A stretch of 64,000 nucleotides of DNA from Candidatus Rokuibacteriota bacterium (GTDB lineage: Bacteria > Methylomirabilota > Methylomirabilia > Rokubacteriales > CSP1-6). Of this stretch, positions 27,335 through 35,254 are shown one piece after another. The stretch spans positions 124,001-188,000 of the forward strand of contig QHTE01000043.1 in assembly GCA_003220685.1 (NCBI GenBank), written 5' to 3'. Under the pieces are notes generated by a model. That model saw only the letters and a program-made list of their open reading frames with translations, ran no database searches and was not told where the DNA came from. Numbering within the stretch: the stretch's first letter is position 1; every line of letters starts with the position of its first letter. A program made the position numbers and the translations under genes.

Positions 27335-28022
27335 ATGACCTTGGCGGAGCGCCTGAGCGAGTTCGTCGCGGGTCTCCAGTTCGACGATCTCCCGCCGGAC
27401 GTGGTCGCGAGCGTTCGCCTGCGCGCGCTCGACATCCTCGGGATTGCGCTGGCCTCCTCGACCTCCGAGCTGGCGCCGTCGGTGCTCGGCGCGGTCGAGG
27501 GCTGGGGCGGCGGCGCCTGCAGCGTGGTCGGCTCGCGCCTGACCGCGGCGTCGCCCGTTGCCGCGCTCGCCAACGGCGCGCTGGCGCACGGACTCGATTT
27601 CGAAGCTCCGGCCGCGCACTCCGTACGACGCCCAGTTCAGCCTGGCCTACTCGGTCGCCGCGGCGCTGGTGGACGGCCGCGTCGGGCTCGACACGTACAC
27701 GAAGGACCGGATTCGCGACGAGCGCACCCTGGCGCTGGCCGCCCGTGTCGAGCACACCGTCGATCCGACCGCGCGCTTCCCCGATGGGTTCCCCGGCTGG
27801 GTCCGCGTTCGTCTCCGCGACGGCCGGCTCGTCGAGGCGCGGGAGCCCGATGGGCGCGGGGGCGCGGCGCGGCCTCTCAAGCCCGACGCGATCGTCGCCA
27901 AGTTCCGCGACAATGCGCGGCGTGCGCTCCCAGCCGACCGGGTGGCGGCGATCGAGCGGGCCGCCCTGTCGCTCGACTCGCAGGACGACGTCGGGACGCT
28001 CCTGGCCGCGTGTCGCGCGTGA
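27335..28022 (+). pseudogene. MmgE/PrpD-family dehydratase, internally deleted and frameshifted
   Basis: The first frame encodes the PrpD N-terminus (LQFDDLPPDVV, RALDILGIALASS, NGALAHGLDFE), about 90 residues. From about 27603 the next frame continues with the PrpD C-terminal part (LRPRTPYDAQFSLAY, SVAAALVDGR, ending in DDVGTLLAACRA), about 138 residues. MmgE/PrpD proteins have about 450 residues; the middle, near 230 codons, is missing, and the two ends are out of frame. The function (2-methylcitrate dehydratase or relatives) must be lost here. Confidence 0.85.
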
Positions 28023-28102
28023 CCTGACTCCGGAATTCGGGCCCTCACTCGCGAGGGTTATTGCCGGGTTAGCGATAGGTGTCGCGCCAGTCGTCGAGGC
28101 GG

Positions 28103-28108
28103 TACAAT
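28103..28108 (+). promoter_or_regulatory. Candidate -10 box, leaderless transcript
   Basis: TACAAT (5 of 6 to consensus) ends 7 bases before the ATG at 28116. If it is a -10 element, transcription would start at or near the start codon. No good -35 box lies at 16-18 bases, and no ribosome site is seen before the ATG. Confidence 0.35.
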
Positions 28109-28115
28109 CCTATAT

Positions 28116-28511
28116 ATGAAGCGCGCCTTGGCGCTCGCCCTTGCCGTGCTCTTCGCGACACCGGCCTGGTCGCAGGACGTCGAGATCAGGAAACCCGCCC
28201 CTGCGCCACCGCGCGAGGAGCGCGACGTGATCCCGCCTGGACTCCAGGACGAGACGCGGCCCAGCGATGCGGACCGCTATCCGCGCGGGGGGCAGGTGCA
28301 GCACGATCCGGCGTTCATCGGGCCGATGTCCAGGCCGCGCGAGACTCCCACCTCCAGCGGCCGCTATGGGGTCGCCGGGTGGGTCTCACCGAGCACCCCG
28401 GTCGGCTCGCCTCACACCGGGTGGAGCGAAAGCAACGGTGTCTTCGCGTTCGGCTTCTCGATCACGTGGGACGGGCCTCCGCCCGCCCGCCGTCCGGCCC
28501 CCAAGCCCTGA
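28116..28511 (+). CDS. Small secreted protein, unknown function
   Basis: 131 residues with a signal peptide (MKRALALALAVLFATPAWSQ, cleavage near WSQ-D). The mature part is Pro-rich and low in structure (KPAPAPPREERDVIPPG), with a C-terminal NGVFAFGFSITWDG that could form a beta strand. No recognised family. It stands between the PrpD remnant and the PHP gene. Its own promoter-like TACAAT lies just before the ATG. Confidence 0.6.
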   Translation: MKRALALALAVLFATPAWSQDVEIRKPAPAPPREERDVIPPGLQDETRPSDADRYPRGGQVQHDPAFIGPMSRPRETPTSSGRYGVAGWVSPSTPVGSPHTGWSESNGVFAFGFSITWDGPPPARRPAPKP

Positions 28512-28553
28512 TTCGGTGATCCGACCGAACGTTCCCCGGAAAGCGCGCGGCTG

Positions 28554-29111
28554 ATGCCCTGGCTCCGGGGCAACTTGCATGCTCACACGACCTTCTCCGA
28601 CGGTGTCAAGGAGCCGGCCCAGCTCGTCGCCGCCTACGAGGCGCTCGACTACGATTTCCTCGCGATCACCGACCACGAGAACTGGATCGACGACCGCTAC
28701 TGGAGCGCGATGCCCCAGGTCGCGTCGAAGCTGCTCCTCTTCCACGGGGTCGAGCTCAACTGGCCGCGCTTCGACCAGCACATCGGCCGGGTGTCCGGCG
28801 AGCGCGAGACGCTCCATGTCCTGAATCACCCGGCGCGCTACCATCTCAGCGTGGCGCAAACGCTCGAGCGCATCCGTCGCATCGGCGCCGGCGGCCTCAA
28901 GCTCGACGCGATCGAAGTGACCGAGACCGGCACGCGTCACCCCGTCTACGAATCGTCCGAGATCCCGCTGGTCAAGATCGCGACCGACGATGCGCACGGC
29001 CCCATCCACTTCGGCCGGGCGTGGGTCGAGGTCGACGCCAGGCGCGATCGCGACGCGATCATCCGCGCGATCCGCGCCGGCGAGCTCCGGCTCGGCTTCG
29101 CCGGCGACTAG
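28554..29111 (+). CDS. PHP-domain metal-dependent phosphoesterase
   Basis: 185 residues with PHP metal ligands: NLHAHTTFSDG (about 7-17), ITDHEN (about 39-44), FHGVELNW (Glu ligand), LNHPARYH (His), and TDDAHG (Asp/His, about 145-150). PHP proteins hydrolyse phosphoesters or related bonds with several metals; small ones like this often act on nucleoside or sugar phosphates. The ATG is 9 bases before the next gene by way of the stop, so it could belong to the menaquinone operon. Substrate unknown. Confidence 0.82.
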   Translation: MPWLRGNLHAHTTFSDGVKEPAQLVAAYEALDYDFLAITDHENWIDDRYWSAMPQVASKLLLFHGVELNWPRFDQHIGRVSGERETLHVLNHPARYHLSVAQTLERIRRIGAGGLKLDAIEVTETGTRHPVYESSEIPLVKIATDDAHGPIHFGRAWVEVDARRDRDAIIRAIRAGELRLGFAGD

Positions 29112-29120
29112 GAGCCTGCC

Positions 29121-29948
29121 ATGGCCACGGTGAGGATCGGCCACAGCCCCGACGCCGACGACGCGTTCATGTTCTACGCGCTCACCGCCGGGAAGGTGAA
29201 GATCCCGGGCGTGACGATCGAGCACGTCCTCGAAGACATCGAGTCGCTGAACCGTCGGGCGCGCACCGCCGAGCTCGAGGTGACCGCGGTGTCCTTCGCA
29301 GCCTACCTGCTCATCGCCGACCGGTATCGCATGATGGATCCGGGCGCGTCGATGGGGAAGGGCTACGGCCCGATCCTCGTCGCGCGCGAGCCGATCCCGC
29401 GGGCCTCGCTCGAGGAGCGCGTCGTGGCGATTCCGGGCAAGCACACGACCTCGGCGCTGCTCCTGCGCCTGTACGTCGGCGACCCGCCCCTGATCGAGGT
29501 CGCGTTCGACAAGATCCCGCAGGCGGTGCTGGACGGCCAGGCCGAGCTGGGTCTGCTGATTCACGAGGGCCAGATCACGCACCAGAGGATGGGGCTGACG
29601 AAGGTCCTGGACCTGGGCGAGGCCTGGCAACAGGACACGAGCCTGCCGCTGCCGCTCGGCGTCAACGTGATGCGTCGCGATCTCGGCGAGGACCTCCATC
29701 GCGCGCTCTCCCAGGGGCTGCGCGACTCGATCGCGTGGGCCCACGCACACGTCGACGAGGCGCTCGAATACGCGATGCGCTACGGGCGCGGGATCGACAA
29801 GGAGACGTGCCGGCGCTTCGTGCTCATGTACGTCAACGACTACACGCTGGCGCTCGGCTGCGACGGCCGCGCCGCGATCGAGCGCCTGTTCGGCATGGCC
29901 TACGCCAAGGGGCTGATCCCCGAAGTCCCCCAGATCGATCCGATCTAG
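29121..29948 (+). CDS. MqnA/MqnD-family protein (MqnD-like, menaquinone synthesis)
   Basis: 275 residues with a periplasmic-binding-protein fold but no signal. GHSPDADDAFMFYAL at the N-terminus and VTAVSFAAYLLIADRYRMMD match the MqnA/MqnD group, and the SPDADDAF form is nearer MqnD (1,4-dihydroxy-6-naphthoate synthase). In the futalosine route MqnD acts after MqnC. The nearby minus-strand mqnC and mqnE support the role. The MqnA versus MqnD choice is inferred from motif and context only. It follows the PHP gene by 9 bases. Confidence 0.65.
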   Translation: MATVRIGHSPDADDAFMFYALTAGKVKIPGVTIEHVLEDIESLNRRARTAELEVTAVSFAAYLLIADRYRMMDPGASMGKGYGPILVAREPIPRASLEERVVAIPGKHTTSALLLRLYVGDPPLIEVAFDKIPQAVLDGQAELGLLIHEGQITHQRMGLTKVLDLGEAWQQDTSLPLPLGVNVMRRDLGEDLHRALSQGLRDSIAWAHAHVDEALEYAMRYGRGIDKETCRRFVLMYVNDYTLALGCDGRAAIERLFGMAYAKGLIPEVPQIDPI

Positions 29949-29964
29949 TCGCCCGCCGTCAGGG

Positions 29965-29996
29965 ATCCAGACCGATAGGGGTCCAGACCGATAGGG
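29965..29996. repeat. Tandem 16-base repeat, two copies
   Basis: Two head-to-tail copies of (A/G)TCCAGACCGATAGGG, at 29965-29980 and 29981-29996, differing only at the first base. They lie just after the MqnD-like stop and before a small gene. They could be a regulator site or a plain duplication. Confidence 0.7.
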
Positions 29997-30042
29997 GAAT
30001 ACCTGATTGACAGGGTGCGCCTGCTACAAGAGCGTACTGGGG

Positions 30043-30336
30043 ATGCCGTGGAAGAATCCGAACAGCTATCCGTTCAGCATGGCCGCCGTCGTTCTCAACG
30101 CACCGCCGGAGTCGGGCGTCTATGCGCTCCGCAGCGGGACGACGTGGGTCTACATCGGTGAGACCGGCGACGTCCTGGCGCAGCTGGTTCAGCACCTGAA
30201 CGGGAACAACGTCTGCATCACGATGCACGCGGATCTCAGCTTCAGCTTTGAGCTCGTCCCGCCGATCGTGCGGTCGTGGCGGCTCGACGATCTCGTCAGG
30301 GAGCTTCGTCCGGTGTGTAACCCGCCGGTGGGCTGA
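30043..30336 (+). CDS. Small GIY-YIG-like protein
   Basis: 97 residues from the ATG at 30043 (an earlier ATG at 30007 gives a Cys-rich extra N-terminus that looks unlikely). SGVYALRSGTTWVYIGETGD followed by VLAQLVQHL resembles the GIY-YIG nuclease start: G-V-Y, Y-I-G-E-T. The C-terminal LRPVCNPPVG is conserved-looking. It is much shorter than UvrC-type or homing GIY-YIG enzymes and the typical catalytic Arg and Glu further on are not clear, so it may be inactive or regulatory. It overlaps the next gene tail to tail. Confidence 0.5.
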   Translation: MPWKNPNSYPFSMAAVVLNAPPESGVYALRSGTTWVYIGETGDVLAQLVQHLNGNNVCITMHADLSFSFELVPPIVRSWRLDDLVRELRPVCNPPVG

Positions 30337-30538
30337 ATCCGACGCCGTCGATCTTGCCGGTCAACCGGTGGAAATAGACGTCCAGGCCGTTCACGCTGAC
30401 GACGGAGAACAGCGGCCCCAGGTGGACGCGCACCGTCGCCGGCGTGATCGCGGCCTCGTAGGTCTGTTCGACGATGATGCCGGGAACACGAAGCCAGGTC
30501 AGTAGCTTCCCGATTCGCGGGCGCACGCGCCGCCACAT
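30296..30538 (-). CDS. Small hypothetical protein
   Basis: 80 residues, convergent and overlapping the GIY-YIG-like gene by 41 bases. It reads LLTWLRVPGIIVEQTYEAA, then VNGLDVYFHRLTGKIDGVGF, which looks like real protein with a beta-rich end. No family is recognised. The reading frame is the best one on this strand here, but without relatives the start (ATG at 30538) is a guess. Confidence 0.4.
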   Translation of the reverse strand: MWRRVRPRIGKLLTWLRVPGIIVEQTYEAAITPATVRVHLGPLFSVVSVNGLDVYFHRLTGKIDGVGFSPPAGYTPDEAP

Positions 30539-30647
30539 GCCCGTCGTTATTTCAAAAGGCCGGCCAACCGATCGCGAGCAATGGAAACGCGGTCTTGTGC
30601 TCGTCGCCCGCCGGGGGTGTGTAGAACCTACGGGGTAGTTTCGCTCG

Positions 30648-30667
30648 AAAAGGGCGCGAGCGCGCCC
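30648..30667 (-). terminator. Intrinsic terminator after mqnC
   Basis: On the minus strand GGGCGC-GCTC-GCGCCC (complement of 30652-30667) forms a 6-base-pair stem with a 4-base loop, followed at once by TTTT (complement of 30648-30651). It sits 16 bases past the mqnC stop. Confidence 0.65.
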
Positions 30668-30682
30668 TATCCGTGCTTTCCC

Positions 30683-31756
30683 TCAGTACCGCCTCAGGAT
30701 CTCGTACTCGGTCGTACGCTGGGCGGGAGTGAAGCCGGCCTCGCGGATCAGCGTGACGATCTCGTCGACGCCGATCGTGTTCACGAACGCGGCGGCCTTG
30801 TGCACGTTCTCCTCGAGCAAGGTGCCGCCCCAGTCGTCGGCCCCGAAGTGGAGCGCGATCTGGCCGGTGCGCTTGCCCTCCGAGAACCACGAGGCCTGGA
30901 CGTGGGGGAAATTGTCGAGGTAGAGGCGCGAGGCGGCGAGCATTCTGAGGTACATGTTCGGGCCCTTCGGGTGCTTGATCCACTTCTCGAGCAGGGTGTT
31001 GTTGGGCTTGAACGACCACGGCACGAACGCGGTGAAGCCCCCGAAGGCGTCCTGGAGCTCGCGGATCACGTCGAGGTGCTCGAGCAGATCGTCGATCTGC
31101 TCGACGTGGCCGTACATCATCGTCGCCGTCGACTTGAAGCCGCGGCGATGGGCTTCGCGATGCACGTCGAGCCAGGTGTCGGGCCCGCCCTTCTTCGGCT
31201 CGATCCGCCGGCGCACCCGCTCGGACAGGACCTCGGCCCCGCCGCCCGGGAGTGTCCGCTGCCCCGCCTCCCAGAGGCGATCGAGGACGTCGCCCACCGA
31301 GAGGCGCTCGACCTGCGCGACGGTCCGGATCTCCGACGCGGTGAAGAAGTGCGGCGTCACCTGCGGGAAGCGTCGGCGCGTCTCGCGCACGATGGTCGTG
31401 TAGTAGTCGAGCCGCAGGGCCGGGTTGTGGCCGCCCTGCAGGAGCACGGTCGTGGCGCCCCGGGAGGCGGCGAAATCGACCTTGGCCAGCACCTCGTCGA
31501 CCGTCAGGGTGTAGGCCTCGGGGTCGCCGGGCTTGCGGTAGAACGCGCAGAACTGGCAGTCGGTGACGCACACGTTCGTGTAGTTCGGATTCGAGTCGAT
31601 CACGAACGTCACGACCTTCTCGGGGAAGCGCGCGTATCGGGCTTCGGCGGCGACCGCGCCCAGCTCGAGCAGCGGCGCCTCGGCGAGGAGCCAATGCCCC
31701 TCGGCGCGGTCCAGGCGCTTGCCGTGCAGCACCTTCTCCCGAATGGCCTCGATCAT
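30683..31756 (-). CDS. mqnC: Dehypoxanthine futalosine cyclase MqnC
   Basis: 357 residues from the ATG 19 bases after the mqnE stop. A radical SAM enzyme with the CX3CX2C cluster in NVCVTDCQFCAFYR, preceded by IDSNPNYT; QGGHNPALRLDYYT and LPGGGAEVLSERVR are characteristic of MqnC. It cyclises dehypoxanthine futalosine to the cyclic form in the futalosine route to menaquinone. It follows mqnE in one operon and ends before an intrinsic terminator. Confidence 0.93.
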   Translation of the reverse strand: MIEAIREKVLHGKRLDRAEGHWLLAEAPLLELGAVAAEARYARFPEKVVTFVIDSNPNYTNVCVTDCQFCAFYRKPGDPEAYTLTVDEVLAKVDFAASRGATTVLLQGGHNPALRLDYYTTIVRETRRRFPQVTPHFFTASEIRTVAQVERLSVGDVLDRLWEAGQRTLPGGGAEVLSERVRRRIEPKKGGPDTWLDVHREAHRRGFKSTATMMYGHVEQIDDLLEHLDVIRELQDAFGGFTAFVPWSFKPNNTLLEKWIKHPKGPNMYLRMLAASRLYLDNFPHVQASWFSEGKRTGQIALHFGADDWGGTLLEENVHKAAAFVNTIGVDEIVTLIREAGFTPAQRTTEYEILRRY

Positions 31757-31775
31757 GGAAGGATCGCCGCCCCGA

Positions 31776-32852
31776 TCACGCGGCGACACCCTCGCGGTCC
31801 CAGACACGGATCACGTTGTAGAGCGCGTCGCGCTCGACCGGTACCTTGCCGGCGTCGCGGATGATCCGGAAGAGCTGCTCGCGCGCGAGGCCGGCCGGCG
31901 TCTCGGCGCCCGCCATGTGCTGCACGCGCTCGTCCTCGAGGGTGCCGTTCACGTCGTCGGCGCCGAAGTGCAGGGCGACCGACGCCGTCTCCTCGCCGAG
32001 GAGCACCCAGTACGCTTCGACGTGCGGGAAGTTGTCGAGCAGCAGCCGCGCCGCCGCGATCGTCCTTAGATTATCGGCGGGCGGTGTCGAGCGCGGCACG
32101 AGCCTGGTCGCCCCGACCTGATAGGGGAGCGCGATGAAGGTCAGAAAGCCGCCGGAGCGGTCCTGCTGCTCGCGAAGCTTGAGCAGGTGATCGACCCGCT
32201 CGGCGCGGGTCTCCACGTGGCCATAGAGCATCGTGGCGTTGGTGCGGATCCCGAGCGAGTGGGCGATGCCGTGGATCTCGCACCAGCGGTCGCCGTCGGC
32301 CTTGCCGGCGTAGCGAAGCTGCCTGGCCAGGCGCGGCGAGAAGATCTCGGCGCCGCCGCCCGGCATCGTCTGGAGCCCCGCGTCCTTCAAGCGCGCGAGC
32401 GCCTCCGACGGCTCGATCTTCCAGCGCCGCCAGAAGTAGTCGATCTCGGCCGCGGTGAAGGCCTTGATCTGCACACGAGGGCGCGCGGTGTGCAGGCCGG
32501 CGATGATCCGCTCGTAGTACTCGAACGGCCACTCCGGATGGTGGCCGCCGACGATGTGCACCTCGCGGACGTCCTCGCTGACCATGCCGATAATGTCCTC
32601 GACCGTGTACTCGAAGCTTCCGGCCTCGCCCTTCTTGCGGGCGAAGCCGCAGAAGGCGCAGGAGAGGACGCAGACGTTGGTCGGCGAGATGTAGCGGTTG
32701 AGGACGAAGTAGACGCGGTCGCCCTCGCGCGCGGTCTTGACGTGATCGGCCATGCGGCCCAGGCCGAGGAGATCGTCGGTTTCGAAGAGGAGGAGGCCGT
32801 CGTCGCGGGTGAGGCGCTGCCGGTTCTGGATTTTTTCCCAGACGGGGATCAA
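31776..32852 (-). CDS. mqnE: Aminofutalosine synthase MqnE
   Basis: 358 residues. The radical SAM site is in SPTNVCVLSCAFCGFARKKG (key residues C-V-L-S-C-A-F-C), with IVGGHHPEWPFEYYE and AEIDYFWRRWKI typical of MqnE. It joins S-adenosylmethionine with an enolpyruvyl benzoate to give aminofutalosine. First gene of the mqnE-mqnC operon, whose promoter is described separately. Its presence points to menaquinone as respiratory quinone made by the futalosine route. Confidence 0.93.
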   Translation of the reverse strand: MIPVWEKIQNRQRLTRDDGLLLFETDDLLGLGRMADHVKTAREGDRVYFVLNRYISPTNVCVLSCAFCGFARKKGEAGSFEYTVEDIIGMVSEDVREVHIVGGHHPEWPFEYYERIIAGLHTARPRVQIKAFTAAEIDYFWRRWKIEPSEALARLKDAGLQTMPGGGAEIFSPRLARQLRYAGKADGDRWCEIHGIAHSLGIRTNATMLYGHVETRAERVDHLLKLREQQDRSGGFLTFIALPYQVGATRLVPRSTPPADNLRTIAAARLLLDNFPHVEAYWVLLGEETASVALHFGADDVNGTLEDERVQHMAGAETPAGLAREQLFRIIRDAGKVPVERDALYNVIRVWDREGVAA

Positions 32853-32926
32853 GCGTTCGTCGGCGAAATGCAGGTGCCCACCTCGTCGTGCTGAATTGTC
32901 GAGCGGCCCGCAGGCCGACCGCGGGA

Positions 32927-32956
32927 ATTATATCCAGCGACCGCGACGAGTGTCGA
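32927..32956 (-). promoter_or_regulatory. Promoter of the mqnE-mqnC operon
   Basis: On the minus strand: TCGACA (32956-32951, one mismatch to TTGACA), an 18-base spacer, and TATAAT (32932-32927, perfect). The leader to the mqnE ATG at 32852 is about 68 bases. Confidence 0.7.
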
Positions 32957-33018
32957 GGTTTCCGTGCCGCGAAGCGCGCGATGTGGACAGGCGCCGGCCA
33001 GTCTGCTAGAACCGCGGC

Positions 33019-34044
33019 ATGCTCCTGACGACGATCGCCGGCAGCCTGCCCAAACCCTCGTGGCTCGCGAAGCCACGCGTGCTGTGGGCGCCCTGGAACC
33101 TGTCGGGCCCGGCGCTCGCCGAGGGCCAGCGCGATGCGGTGTTGGTGGCGCTGGGCGAGCAAGAGGCCGCCGGCATCGACATCGTGAGCGACGGCGAGCA
33201 GTCGCGCCAGCACTTCGTCCACGGCTTCCTCGAGGCGATCGACGGCGTCGACTTCACCCGTCGCGTCACGATCGGCATCCGCGCCGACCGCTACAAGGCC
33301 GAGGTGCCCACCGTGACCGGGCCGCTCGCGCGCCGACGGTCCGTCCACGCCGAGGAGGTCGCATTCGCGCGAGCCCACACGACGAAGCCGCTCAAATTCA
33401 CGGTGCCCGGGCCGATGACGATCGTCGACACGCTCGCCGACGAGCACTATCGCGACCGGCGCCGTTTGGCGATGGAGTTCGCGCGGGTGATCAATGAAGA
33501 AGCGCGCGAGCTCGCGGCGCTTGGGCTCGACGTCCTCCAGCTCGACGAGCCCGCCTTCAACGTGTACATGGACGACGTGCGGGCCTGGGGGATCGAGGCG
33601 CTCCATCGCGCGATCGAGGGGCTCTCCTGCAAGACCGCCGTTCACATCTGCTACGGCTACGGGATCAAGGCGAACACGGATTGGAAGGCGACGCTCGGCT
33701 CCGAGTGGCGCCAGTACGAGCAGACGTTCCCCGCGCTCGCGGCCAGCCGGATCGACCAGGTCTCGGTCGAGTGCGCGAACGCGCGCGTGCCCGTCTCACT
33801 CCTCGGGCTCCTGAAGGGCAAAGACGTCCTGGTGGGTGCGATCGACGTGGCGACGGACACAATCGAGACGCCCGTGGAGGTGGCCGCCACGATCCGGCGC
33901 GTGCTGCCGTACGTGCCGCCCGAGCGCCTTTACCCGTGCACCAACTGCGGCATGGTGCCGCTCGACCGCGAAGTGGCTCGAGGCAAGCTACGCGCGCTGG
34001 TGGCGGGAGCGGCGCTCGTGCGGCGGGAGATCGGCGCTCCCTGA
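33019..34044 (+). CDS. MetE-core-like methyltransferase (cobalamin-independent methionine synthase C-terminal type)
   Basis: 341 residues, equal to one barrel of MetE and starting directly with TTIAGSLPKPSWL. Zinc ligands are visible: HICYGYG (His/Cys about 210-212) and CTNCGM (Cys about 307). LQLDEPAFN and FTVPGPMTI are other family marks. Full MetE has about 750 residues; this short form lacks the N-terminal domain. Core-MetE proteins use methylated corrinoid proteins or small methyl donors to methylate thiols, sometimes homocysteine. The exact substrate is unsure. Divergent from mqnE. Confidence 0.8.
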   Translation: MLLTTIAGSLPKPSWLAKPRVLWAPWNLSGPALAEGQRDAVLVALGEQEAAGIDIVSDGEQSRQHFVHGFLEAIDGVDFTRRVTIGIRADRYKAEVPTVTGPLARRRSVHAEEVAFARAHTTKPLKFTVPGPMTIVDTLADEHYRDRRRLAMEFARVINEEARELAALGLDVLQLDEPAFNVYMDDVRAWGIEALHRAIEGLSCKTAVHICYGYGIKANTDWKATLGSEWRQYEQTFPALAASRIDQVSVECANARVPVSLLGLLKGKDVLVGAIDVATDTIETPVEVAATIRRVLPYVPPERLYPCTNCGMVPLDREVARGKLRALVAGAALVRREIGAP

Positions 34045-34047
34045 CAG

Positions 34048-34344
34048 TCAAGGTCGCGGCCTACCTGGAGGCGTGATAGTCGGGCGCGCATCTACCCCGA
34101 GTCTCACCGATGCGCCCGCGCTTTCCGGCAGGGCCTTATCGATCTGGGTTACGTCGAGGGCCGCACCGTCTCTTTCGAACCACTCGTCGAACGCGGGCAC
34201 GAAATGGGTCCACTGGCCGATCTTGAGCGTGTCCGACTTCGCGCCGCGGACGATGATGGTCGGTGAAACCGCGGCCGCGGTCGCGACTCCGGCCCCCTTG
34301 AGGAACGTGCGACGCGTCAGGTGGGATCTGCGAGAGTCTGCCAT
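34048..34344 (-). pseudogene. Truncated Tat-signal substrate-binding protein (fragment)
   Basis: The start is a normal twin-arginine signal (TRRTFLKGAGVATAAAVSP) and a mature protein beginning LKIGQWTHFVPAFDEWF, as seen in sugar-type ABC binding proteins. After about residue 57 (34174) the similarity ends and the frame runs into unrelated Pro/Arg-rich sequence to a stop. The normal length would be over 400 residues. Only the first eighth of the gene is left, abutting another fragment on the opposite strand. Confidence 0.75.
34120..34179 (+). pseudogene. Fragment of an ABC_sub_bind-family (TrpX-like) binding protein
   Basis: In one plus-strand frame the 20 codons read AFRQGLIDLGYVEGRTVSFE, which matches the usual start of the mature part of TrpX-like proteins (family PF04392 as I recall it). 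No start codon precedes it and the similarity stops at about 34179, where the minus-strand Tat protein fragment begins. It is a scrap left by a rearrangement. Confidence 0.6.
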
Positions 34345-34394
34345 ACCGTGCTCCTCCGACCGCGCGTGCCCGCTGTGCTATCCTGACGGCGCGC

Positions 34395-34841
34395 ATGGCC
34401 GATCACAGACGTTACTTCGAGGAGATCGAGCTCGGCGAGGAGTACGAGTCTCCTGGGCGCACGGTGACCGAGGCCGACATCGTGATGTTCGCCGGGCTCT
34501 CCGGTGACTACAACGTCCTGCACACCGACGCCGAGTTCATGAAGCGCACGGTGTTCGGCGAGCGCATCGCCCACGGCCTGCTGTGCCTGGCGATCCAGTC
34601 GGGTCTTTTCACGCGCGCCACGGCGCCCTACGCGACGCTCGGGTCCGGCGGGCTGCGCTGGAAGTTCAAGGCGCCGGTCAAGATCGGCGACACGATCCGG
34701 CTCCGGGCGAAGGTGGTCGACAAGCGTGACCTCGACAAGCCCGACCGCGGGCTCATCACGCTCGACCGCACGATCCTCAATCAGCGCGACGAGGTCGTCC
34801 AGCAGGGCCAGACCGATCTGGTCGTGCAGAAGCGCCCGTGA
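34395..34841 (+). CDS. MaoC-like hotdog dehydratase, catalytic half
   Basis: 148 residues, single hotdog fold. The hydratase motif is present: SGDYNVLHTDAEF (Asp/His pair) followed by FGERIAHGLL. Enzymes of this type hydrate or dehydrate enoyl-CoA or related esters. It overlaps the next hotdog gene by 4 bases (GTGA), so the two probably form a heteromer. The substrate is unknown; nearby ilvD is coupled in turn. Confidence 0.82.
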   Translation: MADHRRYFEEIELGEEYESPGRTVTEADIVMFAGLSGDYNVLHTDAEFMKRTVFGERIAHGLLCLAIQSGLFTRATAPYATLGSGGLRWKFKAPVKIGDTIRLRAKVVDKRDLDKPDRGLITLDRTILNQRDEVVQQGQTDLVVQKRP

Positions 34842-35254
34842 CCTCCGCCACCTACTTCGAGGACATCGTCGTCGACCAGCCCAAGACGACGCCCGCCATC
34901 ACGGTGACCGCGGCCCACGTGGAGATGTACCAGGGCCTCACGCGCGAGCTGTCGACCGAGCCGGGCGAGATCCCGGACGTGCTGACCCTGTGCATGGCCA
35001 TCGGGCTCGGCTGGCGGGTCAAGGACCCGCCGATGGCGGTGCAGGCGTTCGTTGCGCTCGACTGGAAGATCGTGAGGGAGCTGCGCGTCGGCGACACGAT
35101 GCACACCAGCTCGCGGATCGTCTCGAAGCGGCCGATGCGCGACGCCGGGCTCATCGTCGACGAGCGTACGATTCTCGATCAGCACGGCGAGGTCGTGCAG
35201 CAGGGTCGGTTCACGTTCCTCGTCGCCAAGCGACGGAAGGAGGCATCCGCATGA
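34838..35254 (+). CDS. MaoC-like hotdog protein, partner without active-site motif
   Basis: 138 residues, hotdog fold (TYFEDIVVDQPKTTPAITVT, RVGDTMHTSSRIVSKR). The Asp-x4-His pair of catalytic MaoC proteins is missing: the corresponding stretch reads GLTRELSTEPGEIP. It probably serves as structural partner of the preceding gene product, as in heteromeric hydratases such as ChsH1/ChsH2 or HadAB. GTG start; its stop overlaps the ilvD start (ATGA). Confidence 0.7.
   Translation: MTSATYFEDIVVDQPKTTPAITVTAAHVEMYQGLTRELSTEPGEIPDVLTLCMAIGLGWRVKDPPMAVQAFVALDWKIVRELRVGDTMHTSSRIVSKRPMRDAGLIVDERTILDQHGEVVQQGRFTFLVAKRRKEASA

Noticed and set aside
30007..30012. TTGACA as promoter for the GIY-YIG-like gene
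   Set aside because: No -10 box at 16-18 bases; TACAAG lies only 12 bases on. Too weak to list.
33019..34044. Full methionine synthase MetE
   Set aside because: Only the C-terminal barrel is present and no upstream N-terminal domain exists, so it is called MetE-core-like.
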